From NCBI RefSeq assembly GCF_014268755.2, contig NZ_CP077093.1, positions 3,398,001 to 3,462,000 of the forward strand: DNA of 64,000 bases, in the 5' to 3' direction. The number at the start of each line of letters is the position of its first letter. The stretch's first letter is position 1. The notes under the pieces are model-generated. The model made no database searches, was not told where the DNA came from, and saw only the letters and a list, made by a program, of their open reading frames with translations. A program made the translations under genes and the position numbers. The DNA comes from Pseudomonas vanderleydeniana. GTDB lineage: Bacteria > Pseudomonadota > Gammaproteobacteria > Pseudomonadales > Pseudomonadaceae. Shown here piece by piece: positions 24,916 through 32,466 of the stretch.

Positions 24916-25376
24916 GACGCCTCCCGGGACAGCTCGCGCAGGTAATCGAGCTTTTCCATGTCGCGCTGGTGCCGGCGCAGTTGGCGCTGGCTGTCATCGG
25001 TCCAGTGCTGTTGTTGGCGGTATTCTTCCTGCAACGTCCTGAGGTTCTGTTCGAAACGTTCGATCTGGCGCAGCGCCTGCTGCTCGCCCGCCAGCCACTG
25101 GTTCATCTCGTGCAATGGCAGGCGCCGGTTGGCGTGCTGTTCGTGCTGTTGTGCCCGCGCCTGGCGCTGGTTGTCGCGCAGTTGCTGCAGTTCGGTGGTC
25201 ATCTGCGCCAGGCGCGTGCGCAGGGCGTCGAGTACCGAGCGCTGGCGTTGCCAGGCCTGTTCGGCCATGGTCAGCCGGTGGCGGCGGATCGGCGCCAGCA
25301 AATCCAGGGTGGGCGCCAGGTCGCTGAGTAACGGGTCATTGGCCGGGGCCAGGGCATCGGTATCAGAGTGGGACAT
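24912..25376 (-). CDS. hrpO: T3SS stalk protein HrpO (SctO)
   Basis: A 154-residue, almost wholly helical coiled-coil protein rich in Gln, Arg and Glu (RHRLTMAEQAWQRQRSVLDA, LQQLRDNQRQARAQQHEQHA). This is the form of the SctO/YscO/FliJ family, the central stalk linking the ATPase ring to the HrcV gate. It overlaps the end of hrcN by 14 bases and the start of hrpP by 4. Confidence 0.87.
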   Translation of the reverse strand: MSHSDTDALAPANDPLLSDLAPTLDLLAPIRRHRLTMAEQAWQRQRSVLDALRTRLAQMTTELQQLRDNQRQARAQQHEQHANRRLPLHEMNQWLAGEQQALRQIERFEQNLRTLQEEYRQQQHWTDDSQRQLRRHQRDMEKLDYLRELSREAS

Positions 25377-26718
25377 GGGCAGTTACCTGTAGAAGGTGGT
25401 CCAGGGTTTCGTCGAGCGACACCGGATCGCGCAGCGATTGCTGCAGGAAGGCCTCGATGCGCGCACGTGATTCCACGGCGCAGTCGGTCAACGGGTCATG
25501 GCCCGGCTGGTACTCACCGAGCTTGAGGAGCATTTCCACCTGCTGGTAAGCCGCCATGAGCCGGCGTAACTGTGTGGCACCGTGCTGCTGTTCGGTTCCC
25601 ACCACGTTGCTCATGGTCCGGCTGAGGCTGGCGAGGATGTCCACCGCCGGGTAGTGCCCGCGCTCGGCCAGGCGCCGCGACAGCACGATGTGCCCGTCGA
25701 GCAGCGAACGCACTTCATCGGCCACCGGGTCGTTCATCGAGTCCTGCTCGATCAGCACCGAGTAGAGCGCGGTAATCACCCCGTCGTGGGTCCGCCCGGC
25801 GCGCTCGACCAGGCGTGGCAGCAGGCTGTACACCGAAGGTGGCAGGCCACCGCGGTCGGCCGGCTCACCGCTGGCCAGGCCGATCTCGCGCTGGGCCCGG
25901 GCGAAGCGGGTCAGCGAGTCGATGATCAGCAGCGTCGAACAGCCCTGCTGGCGAAAGCCCTCGGCGATGGCCGTGGCGGTGAAGGCGGCGCGCGCCCGTT
26001 CCATGCTGCTGCGGTCCGAGGTGGCGCAGACCAGCACCGTGCGGCTGCGCAGTTCGGCGTCCAGTTCATGGTCGAGGAACTCGCGCAGCTCGCGCCCGCG
26101 CTCGCCGATCAGGCCGAAGACGATCGCCTGGCACGGGGTGTTGCGGGCCAGTTCGGCGAGCAGGGTGGTCTTGCCGCAGCCGGCACCGGCGAACACGCCC
26201 ACGCGCTGACCTTCGCCGAGGGTCAGCAGGCCGTCGATGGCACGCAGTCCGGTTGCCAGGGGTGCCTCGATGCGCGGGCGATCGGTGGCCGCCGGTGCGT
26301 CGCGAATCACCGGCAGGGCGCCCAGGGCACCAGCCGGGGCGAAGGCTTGCGGGCCCTCGCCACCCAGCGCACGGCCGAAACCGTCGAGCACGCAGCCGAG
26401 CAGGCGTTCGCTGACCAGCAGCCCGTGGGGCTGGAACAACGGTGTCACCGTTGCGCCGATGGCAATGCCATCCAGCGGGCCCAGGGCGGCGAGCAGGGTG
26501 TGCTGGCGGTCGAAGCCGACGATCTCGGCCATCACCTCGCTGCCATCGGCACGGCGGATCTGGCACAGGTCGCCGATGCGGGCACGGGGCATGCGGCTGT
26601 GCAGGAGAATGCCGCTGACCCCGGTGATGCGTCCGCGAATGCTGACCGGGGCGCACTGGGCCAGGCGTGCCTGCTGCTGCTCGCTCCAGCGTGCGAGGTT
26701 CTCGAGGGCTGCCTGCAT
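25363..26718 (-). CDS. hrcN: T3SS ATPase HrcN (SctN)
   Basis: A 451-residue hexameric ATPase related to FliI and the F1 beta subunit. Walker A is GAGCGKTT (178-185, K183), Walker B is in STLLIIDSLTRFARAQREI, and the PPSVYSLLPRLVERAG block and DEVRSLLDGHIVLSR are present. It unfolds substrates and detaches chaperones. The ATG at 26718 is chosen because it gives the family-like MQAAL start; a GTG one codon earlier overlaps the hrpQ stop. Confidence 0.96.
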   Translation of the reverse strand: MQAALENLARWSEQQQARLAQCAPVSIRGRITGVSGILLHSRMPRARIGDLCQIRRADGSEVMAEIVGFDRQHTLLAALGPLDGIAIGATVTPLFQPHGLLVSERLLGCVLDGFGRALGGEGPQAFAPAGALGALPVIRDAPAATDRPRIEAPLATGLRAIDGLLTLGEGQRVGVFAGAGCGKTTLLAELARNTPCQAIVFGLIGERGRELREFLDHELDAELRSRTVLVCATSDRSSMERARAAFTATAIAEGFRQQGCSTLLIIDSLTRFARAQREIGLASGEPADRGGLPPSVYSLLPRLVERAGRTHDGVITALYSVLIEQDSMNDPVADEVRSLLDGHIVLSRRLAERGHYPAVDILASLSRTMSNVVGTEQQHGATQLRRLMAAYQQVEMLLKLGEYQPGHDPLTDCAVESRARIEAFLQQSLRDPVSLDETLDHLLQVTAHVPL

Positions 26719-27641
26719 CACCAGTTCAACTCGATGCGCTGGTCGCCTTCGAAGACGATCTTGTGTTCGTTGATATCGACCAGGCGCACCCCGGCCACCT
26801 CATCGCCGAGGAACAGCCGACGGCCGTCGCTGGTCAGCACATTGGGCAGACGCGCGTTGCTGACCTGGACGATGCTGAAGGGCAGTATTTCGGTGGCCTG
26901 GGGCAGGGCGCTGAGCACTTGCAGCGGGCTGCGATACTGTTGCTCGAAGCGCAGCAGCATGCGCTCGGTCAACTGCAGCAGGTCGTCTTCCTCGAAACGC
27001 CCCTTGAGGAACATCTTGCCGTGTTCCTCGACGATCTCGATGCGGTTCTGCAGTTCGCGTTCCTTGAGCATGCCCTCGAGCACCTGGCGTACGGCGGCGG
27101 CATCCTTGAGCGGGGTGCGCGCCGGAGTGAGCGGCACGGCCGGCACCGGTTCCTGGCGGCTCAGGCCCCAGACCAGGGCGCCGAGAAACAGCAGCAGGGC
27201 GCCGAGCAGCAACAGCGGACCGAGCAGGGAACGGGGCTCCCTGACGACCTGGGGCAACGGCTCGTCGCGCTCGGCGCTCAGCGACACGGGCTCGCTATCG
27301 GCGCACTGGACCTGTTCCTCTTCCTCGGGCCATTCGGTGTTGGCACTGACCACCGACAGCCAGACGCCATTGAGGGCAAACGGCGTGCCTGGTTGCAGGC
27401 TGGCGATGGCGTCGACCTTGTGCCCCTCGCTGTCGGTGACCGGGCCGTCCTTGCGTGCCAGCGACCAGTTGTCATCGACCAGTCGCAGCAGGCAGTGACG
27501 GCCCTTGATGCCCGGGTCGTACAGGGCCAGGTCGGCGCCGTTGGCGGAGCCGATGCTCCATTCGCCGCCAGTCAGCGGCAGGGCCGCGCCACGATGCAGG
27601 CCGGTGAGCACGCGCAGTTCATAGAGCATTTCGGGTTTCAT
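26718..27641 (-). CDS. hrpQ: T3SS inner-membrane ring protein HrpQ (SctD)
   Basis: A 307-residue protein. The cytoplasmic N-terminal FHA-like domain (about 1-100, LTGLHRGAALPLTGGEWSIG) is followed by one membrane segment at about 146-168 (LLLLGALLLFLGALVWGL) and a periplasmic part (about 175-307) with two ring-building domains. This is the SctD/YscD/HrpQ build; it joins HrcJ in the inner ring and contacts the sorting platform. Twelve bases separate it from hrcV. Confidence 0.92.
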   Translation of the reverse strand: MKPEMLYELRVLTGLHRGAALPLTGGEWSIGSANGADLALYDPGIKGRHCLLRLVDDNWSLARKDGPVTDSEGHKVDAIASLQPGTPFALNGVWLSVVSANTEWPEEEEQVQCADSEPVSLSAERDEPLPQVVREPRSLLGPLLLLGALLLFLGALVWGLSRQEPVPAVPLTPARTPLKDAAAVRQVLEGMLKERELQNRIEIVEEHGKMFLKGRFEEDDLLQLTERMLLRFEQQYRSPLQVLSALPQATEILPFSIVQVSNARLPNVLTSDGRRLFLGDEVAGVRLVDINEHKIVFEGDQRIELNW

Positions 27642-27653
27642 GGTCGGACTCCA

Positions 27654-29744
27654 TCAGGCCAGCATGGCCTGTGCCTCTTGCAGGTCGATTCGCCCCAGTA
27701 CCTGCACTTGCACGCTGGACAGCAGCTCGGCAAAGGACAGCACCGGGACGTGGTTGAATTCTTCGTCGAGCAGGCCGTGCAGCGGGCTGCGCAGGTCCTG
27801 GGCGACCAGCAGCACCGGCGCCGGCCTGGCCCGCAGCGGGAAGGCTTCGCGCAGTTGTTCGAGCAGCGCGCCGCCGACTTCCGGTTCGAGGGCGAAATAG
27901 GCCTCGTGCTGGCTCTGGCGCAGGGCGTCGCGCAGCAGGACTTCGGTCTCGGGGGTGACCAGCCAGGCATTGAGCACGCCCTGCTCGGCATGCTGGTGGC
28001 AGATCTGCGCCTTGAGGGCGATGCGCACGTAGTCGGTCAGGGCATTCAGGTCGCGTTCGTGCTGGCCCTGCTCGATCAGCGTTTCGGCGATCGGGCGTAC
28101 CGAGCGCAGTGACACCAGCTCGGCGGAAAGTCGCTGCAGCACGGCGGCAAAGCGGGCCAGCGGCAGGGTCCGCTGCAGCTCCTGGGCCAGTTCCGGCTGC
28201 TCGCTTTCCAGCCAGCCGAGAATCGCCTTGCTTTCCTGCAGGCCGATGAACTGAGGCCCGGTCGCCTGGAACGCCCGGCTCATGCGCTCCAGGATCAGTT
28301 CCTCGGCGCTGACCGGGTCGACACTGCTCATGCGCAGCAGCGCATGCCCGGGGTCAAACCAGATCCATTCGTGTTCGGCACGCTCGACGCGCCCGGGCTC
28401 GCCGTCATGCAATTCGCCGCTCTGGCGCCTGTGCACGGCCATGCGCTCGGCAAAGGTGGCATGGATCAGCGGTACCTCGTAGACGCAGAAGCGGAACTCG
28501 TCTTCGGCGCAGTGCGGGCTGAACTCCAGCTCGAAGGATGGCAGGGTCAGGCCGAACTGGTGCACCAGGCTATTGCGCCGCTGGCGGATGCCCTGCAGCA
28601 GGCGTTCCAGGGCCTTGCTGCCCTGGTGAGCAGGGTGAAACTGCAGCAGATAGGGGCGCGAGGGATTGAACCGGCGGATGTCCTCGTGGCCGTTGAGTTC
28701 CGGAGCGGCGTTGCGCGCGGCGCCGGCGTGGTCCTGCTGGATCTGTTTCTGGCGGATGCGCCAGAGCTGGATCAGGCCACTGAACAGGCACACCAGGCTG
28801 ATGCTGACGAACACCAGGCTGGGCATGCCGGGGATCGCCGCGAAACCGAGCATGCCCAGCGAGGAAAACACCCAGGCCTTGGGCTGGCTGGTCAACTGCT
28901 CGGCGATTTCGTGGCCGATGTTGGCGTCGCCGGCCTGGCTGTCCGGGGCCACGCGGGTGATGATCATGCCCGCGGTGAGGGAGATCAGCAGTGCCGGGAT
29001 CTGCGCGATCAGGCCGTCACCGATGGTCAGTACCGAGTACAGGTGCATGGCGTCGGCCGCTTCCATGCCGTTTTGCAGGATACCGATGGAAAAGCCGCCG
29101 ATCAGGTTGATGAACACGATCACCAGGCCGGCGATGGCATCGCCCTTGACGAATTTCATGGCGCCGTCCATGGCGCCGAACAGCTGGCTTTCCTTGGACA
29201 ACTGTTCGCGCCGCTGGCGGGCCTCGCGCACCGTGATCAGGTTGGCCCGCAGGTCGCTGTCGATGGACATCTGCTTGCCGGGCATGGCATCCAGGGTGAA
29301 GCGTGCAGCGACTTCCGCGACCCGTTCCGAGCCCTTGGTGATCACCAGGAAGTTGACGATGGTCAGGATCAGGAAGATCACCAGGCCCACCGCCAGGTTG
29401 CCACCGACGACGAAGCTGCCGAACGCCTCGACGATATGCCCGGCGTCCTGCTGCAGCAGGATCAGTCGCGTGGTGGCGATCGACAGCGACAGGCGGAACA
29501 TGGTGGTCAGCAGCAATACCGCCGGGAAGGTCGAGAACGCCAGGGGCCGCGGCAGGTACATGGCGAGGACGATCAGCAGCGAGGAAATGCAGATGTTCAG
29601 GGCGATCAGTACGTCCACCAACGCGGTGGGCAGCGGCAGGATCATCATGAACACGATCGCCATGACCATCACCGCGCCGACGATCTCGGTACGCCGCATC
29701 ACCGCCAGGGCCAGGCGGTTGAGGCTGTGGATCAGGCGGTTCAT
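27654..29744 (-). CDS. hrcV: T3SS export gate protein HrcV (SctV)
   Basis: A 696-residue inner-membrane protein. The N-terminal half has about eight membrane segments and the FHIPEP-family signature EVAARFTLDAMPGKQMSIDS near 140-160. The C-terminal cytoplasmic domain (about 350-696) forms the nonameric ring that receives chaperone-effector complexes (LEFSPHCAEDEFRFCVYEVP, VLSFAELLSSVQVQVLGRID). Full length and intact. It overlaps hrpJ by ATGA. Confidence 0.97.
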   Translation of the reverse strand: MNRLIHSLNRLALAVMRRTEIVGAVMVMAIVFMMILPLPTALVDVLIALNICISSLLIVLAMYLPRPLAFSTFPAVLLLTTMFRLSLSIATTRLILLQQDAGHIVEAFGSFVVGGNLAVGLVIFLILTIVNFLVITKGSERVAEVAARFTLDAMPGKQMSIDSDLRANLITVREARQRREQLSKESQLFGAMDGAMKFVKGDAIAGLVIVFINLIGGFSIGILQNGMEAADAMHLYSVLTIGDGLIAQIPALLISLTAGMIITRVAPDSQAGDANIGHEIAEQLTSQPKAWVFSSLGMLGFAAIPGMPSLVFVSISLVCLFSGLIQLWRIRQKQIQQDHAGAARNAAPELNGHEDIRRFNPSRPYLLQFHPAHQGSKALERLLQGIRQRRNSLVHQFGLTLPSFELEFSPHCAEDEFRFCVYEVPLIHATFAERMAVHRRQSGELHDGEPGRVERAEHEWIWFDPGHALLRMSSVDPVSAEELILERMSRAFQATGPQFIGLQESKAILGWLESEQPELAQELQRTLPLARFAAVLQRLSAELVSLRSVRPIAETLIEQGQHERDLNALTDYVRIALKAQICHQHAEQGVLNAWLVTPETEVLLRDALRQSQHEAYFALEPEVGGALLEQLREAFPLRARPAPVLLVAQDLRSPLHGLLDEEFNHVPVLSFAELLSSVQVQVLGRIDLQEAQAMLA

Positions 29745-30850
29745 TGCAGGCCTCGCAGGTTATCGCCCAGGCCCATGGCCTGGCGTTCCTGGCGGGCCAG
29801 CTGGTCCATCAGGTTCTGCAGCAGGCGCAGGCCGTTCTGCCGGGTCTTGAGGTCCTTCCACAGCACCAGCGGCAGGTTCTGCAGCAAGGGGTACAGGCCG
29901 TTGAAGAACCAGGGTTGCAGGTGCGGCGCCTGGCCCAGGGTGTCTTCGCCGAGCAGGGTCAGGTCGCGGGCGAAAAAGCCGTTGCCGCAAAAGCGCAGGA
30001 CCCGCTTGCTCATGGCCAGCGATGTCATGTTGCTGCGTGGCTGGTGCTGGCGCTGGCGGTCGAGCAGGGCCTGGCAGGCCTTGAGCAGATTGTTGAGCTG
30101 GCCGCAGGATCCGAGGCCGCGCAGCATCGAGCCCAACACGCCACCAGGCAGGGAGGGGGACAGGGCGGCGATGTCGTCGGCCAGGGCTCGTTGCAAGGTG
30201 CGCAGGCCGCGGCCGAACTGCTCTTCGCTGAAGCGTTCGAGCAGGCCTTCCAGCAGGCTGGCCAGGGGTTGCTGGCCGACGATGGCGCTGTAGTACAGCT
30301 GACGCATGGCGGTGCGATGTTGCGGGTCCTGGCTGAACAGGGCAATCGCGCCGGCCGTGTTGAAGCCGGCACGGATCCGGTCGCCGTGCAACTGGCGCAG
30401 TTCGTCGATCAGGCCACGGGTGCTCTGGGCCTCGGTGTCCCGACCTTCGCTGGTCGACAGCCGCAGGGCCTGCTGCAGCAGGATGTCGGCGCGTGCCGGG
30501 TCCTGTTCGGCCACGCTGAGCGCCGACTGCAGCGAAGGCTGCTGCAACAATTGCATCTGCATGCGCCGGGCCTGCTGTTCCAGGCTCGGCTGGTCGCTGT
30601 AGTCCAGCAGGCGGTAGAGCTCGGCGAGTTTTTCGATGCGCTCCACGCGCTGCCCGCGCGAGGACTCGCTGATCTGCCGCTCATCCAGGCTCTTGCTATG
30701 GCGCTCGACGCTCTCGCTGAACTTCAGCGCCACTTCTTCCATGGAATCGATCAGCGGGTTGTCCGGCACGCTCGCGCTCGTCTCCGGGACGATGGGCGGG
30801 CGTGGTAGCAGGTCCAGGGGTACGACGTCGTTGTAGCTGTTGATTTTCAT
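29741..30850 (-). CDS. hrpJ: T3SS gatekeeper HrpJ (SctW)
   Basis: A 369-residue soluble protein of the HrpJ/YopN/SctW family (IDSMEEVALKFSESVERHSK at about 30-50, helical X-bundle repeats, TyeA-like C-terminus LWKDLKTRQNGLRLLQNLMD). It controls the order of secretion between translocators and effectors. It is the first gene behind the hrp box at 30886-30913. The ATG at 30850 is the only start after the box; its ribosome site is poor, with GGTGGA about 12 bases away. Confidence 0.9.
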   Translation of the reverse strand: MKINSYNDVVPLDLLPRPPIVPETSASVPDNPLIDSMEEVALKFSESVERHSKSLDERQISESSRGQRVERIEKLAELYRLLDYSDQPSLEQQARRMQMQLLQQPSLQSALSVAEQDPARADILLQQALRLSTSEGRDTEAQSTRGLIDELRQLHGDRIRAGFNTAGAIALFSQDPQHRTAMRQLYYSAIVGQQPLASLLEGLLERFSEEQFGRGLRTLQRALADDIAALSPSLPGGVLGSMLRGLGSCGQLNNLLKACQALLDRQRQHQPRSNMTSLAMSKRVLRFCGNGFFARDLTLLGEDTLGQAPHLQPWFFNGLYPLLQNLPLVLWKDLKTRQNGLRLLQNLMDQLARQERQAMGLGDNLRGLQ

Positions 30851-30885
30851 GGAGGCAGGCAATCCACCGCAGTACTGGTGTGTGC

Positions 30886-30913
30886 TGAGTGGCGTCTGGC
30901 GGCCTGCGGTTCC
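30886..30913 (-). promoter_or_regulatory. hrp box of the hrpJ-hrcU operon
   Basis: On the - strand GGAACC (30913-30908), 15 bases, CCACTCA (30892-30886), 35 bases before hrpJ. It should drive the whole eleven-gene operon. Confidence 0.92.
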
Positions 30914-31019
30914 CTGCCTTCTGGCAGCCTGGGAGGTTGTGCAAGAACTGGCACGGCGATTTTGTCGAAAGTGCAACAAATGGCAAAAAAAGCCGTTTTT
31001 TGAAAATTAAATCCTTTTA

Positions 31020-31032
31020 AATCAAAGACTTG
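31020..31032 (+). promoter_or_regulatory. IHF-binding consensus upstream of hrpL
   Basis: A perfect match to WATCAANNNNTTR (AATCAA-AGAC-TTG) inside an AT-rich stretch (about 30985-31040), 15 bases before the -24 element. In P. syringae IHF bends DNA to bring HrpRS to the hrpL promoter. Confidence 0.72.
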
Positions 31033-31047
31033 TTTAAGTGTTGAGGT

Positions 31048-31063
31048 TGGTACATTCGCTGCT
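31048..31063 (+). promoter_or_regulatory. Sigma-54 (-24/-12) promoter of hrpL
   Basis: TGGTAC (31048-31053), 5 bases, CTGCT (31059-31063): GG and GC are exactly 10 bases apart. One mismatch from TGGYAC-N5-TTGCW. Expected activator: HrpS. Confidence 0.8.
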
Positions 31064-31114
31064 CTCTGTCTCTCTCGCCACTGTCGGCATAGCGTGAGTG
31101 ATGAGGGATCAACC

Positions 31115-31672
31115 GTGGAATCGAATAGCGTTCAGAAGGAAGCGAAAGTCATTGGCGCCATCAAGCTGGACCTGGGTGGCCTGGCACGCAGCAGCGAGAA
31201 GAAACTGCGTTGTTTCATCAACAAGCGGGTGTTCAACCAGGCCGATGTCGATGACCTGATGCAGATGACCTACCTGGAAGCCTGGCGCAACCAGCACAAG
31301 TTCATCGGGGCCTCCAAGCCGGAAACCTGGTTGTTCGGGATCGCCACCAACCTGGTCAGCAATCACTTCAAGAGCCTCTACAGCAAGCCGCAATGCGCGG
31401 TGCTGGAAGAGTCGGGAGTCGAGAGCCTGGAGCATGGGCATGATCCCAGCCAGGTCAGCGAACACCAGCGCCTGCTCAGTCGCACCCTGGAAGCCATCGA
31501 TGGCCTGTCGGTGGACATGCGCGCGGTGATCGACCTGCTGGTCGATTCGGACATCAGCTACCAGGACGCCGCGCAGCAGCTGGGGGTGCCGATCGGCACC
31601 GTGCGCTCGCGCCTGGCCCGGGCTCGCGGCCAGTTGAAAATGAGTGTGTATGCCGAGGGGGTCAGCGCATGA
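31115..31672 (+). CDS. hrpL: ECF-type sigma factor HrpL
   Basis: A 185-residue sigma factor with region 2 (INKRVFNQADVDDLMQMTYL, EAWRNQHKF) and region 4 (ISYQDAAQQLGVPIGTVRSR) and nothing else, as in the ECF group. It recognises the hrp boxes found in this window. The start is taken as GTG at 31115 with GAGGGA 6 bases upstream; a GTG at 31094 in the same frame would add seven residues. It is divergent from hrpJ and preceded by a sigma-54 promoter. The stop overlaps the next gene (ATGA). Confidence 0.93.
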   Translation: MESNSVQKEAKVIGAIKLDLGGLARSSEKKLRCFINKRVFNQADVDDLMQMTYLEAWRNQHKFIGASKPETWLFGIATNLVSNHFKSLYSKPQCAVLEESGVESLEHGHDPSQVSEHQRLLSRTLEAIDGLSVDMRAVIDLLVDSDISYQDAAQQLGVPIGTVRSRLARARGQLKMSVYAEGVSA

Positions 31673-32259
31673 ACGGTTTTGTCCGCCGTGCCTTGCCCGC
31701 GACCCTGCCACGGGGCGTCCGGGAGTCCTGTGAGGCCGACCTGCCGGCGATGATGGAAATCTTCAACGAAACGGCCGGCACCGGTGCCAATTCCCCAGTG
31801 ACCCGGCCGATGACGCTGGAGGAGGTGACCTTCTACATCAACCTCTACAAGCGTGATGGCCTGCCGGTATATGTGCTGGAGCGCGGGGGCGAAGTGGTCG
31901 GCTGGCTGTCGATCAACCGCTTCAGCTGGGGGACCCAGGCCTGCCGCAACACGGGCGAAACGGCGATCTATGTCCGGGCCGATCGCCATGGCAGTGGCAT
32001 TGGTGTGCGCCTGGGGCATGCGACCGTGATTCTCGGCCGCCAGTTCGGCCTGGAAACCCTGGTGGCCTGGATCATGGCCGCCAACGTACCCAGCCAGCAC
32101 ATCGTGCAGTCCATCGGTGCGGTGCAGTGGGCACGTCTGCCGAACATCGCCCGGTTTGGCGAGGAACGGGCCGACGTGCTGCTGTTCGGCCTGCCGCTGT
32201 ATGAGACCCTGGCCGAGCCGTCGCCGGTTGCGACGGCCCCTGACAGCGCCGCGCACTAG
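31669..32259 (+). CDS. GNAT N-acetyltransferase coupled to hrpL
   Basis: A 196-residue cytoplasmic enzyme of the GNAT fold, nearest to the phosphinothricin / amino-acid sulfoximine acetyltransferase type: CEADLPAMMEIFNETAGTGA at the start, GEVVGWLSINRF beta strand, ETAIYVRADRHGSGIGVRLG with the acetyl-CoA loop, then a degenerate VAWIMAANVPSQHIVQSIGA. Substrate unknown. It starts in the hrpL stop (ATGA), so it is made together with HrpL. The TAG stop is the first three bases of the inverted-repeat element at 32257, so the C-terminus (EPSPVATAPDSAAH) may have been altered by that insertion. Confidence 0.85.
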   Translation: MNGFVRRALPATLPRGVRESCEADLPAMMEIFNETAGTGANSPVTRPMTLEEVTFYINLYKRDGLPVYVLERGGEVVGWLSINRFSWGTQACRNTGETAIYVRADRHGSGIGVRLGHATVILGRQFGLETLVAWIMAANVPSQHIVQSIGAVQWARLPNIARFGEERADVLLFGLPLYETLAEPSPVATAPDSAAH

Positions 32260-32415
32260 GCTGTGTACGAAATTGTTTGAAACGCAGGTTAGGCAAGGCA
32301 AAAACCGGCGAGGAACGCCCGGGGTCGCGCCCGACTTGACTGGTTGTCAATGAGCATTCCGAGCCGGTTTTTAACGCCGCATAAACAAGTTTCAAGCGAT
32401 TTCGTGCATAGCCTA
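32257..32415. mobile_element. MITE-like element with TA-flanked terminal inverted repeats
   Basis: A 159-base element with no coding capacity. The ends are imperfect inverted repeats of 27 bases (23 identical) beginning TAGGCTRTGYACGAAATYG. An inner pair AAAAACCGGC / GCCGGTTTTT lets the whole unit fold back. The outermost TA on both sides suggests a TA target duplication, as made by IS630/mariner-type transposases. No transposase is in the window. Confidence 0.72.
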
Positions 32416-32466
32416 GGGGCGGCCTCCGGTTGCCGGGGCCATCGTGGCCCCGGTGCCCGGTATCGC

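Noticed and set aside
30949..30966. TGGCAC as an alternative sigma-54 -24 element for hrpL
   Set aside because: The bases ten positions after GG are TT, not GC, and it lies further from the gene than the well-spaced pair at 31048-31063.
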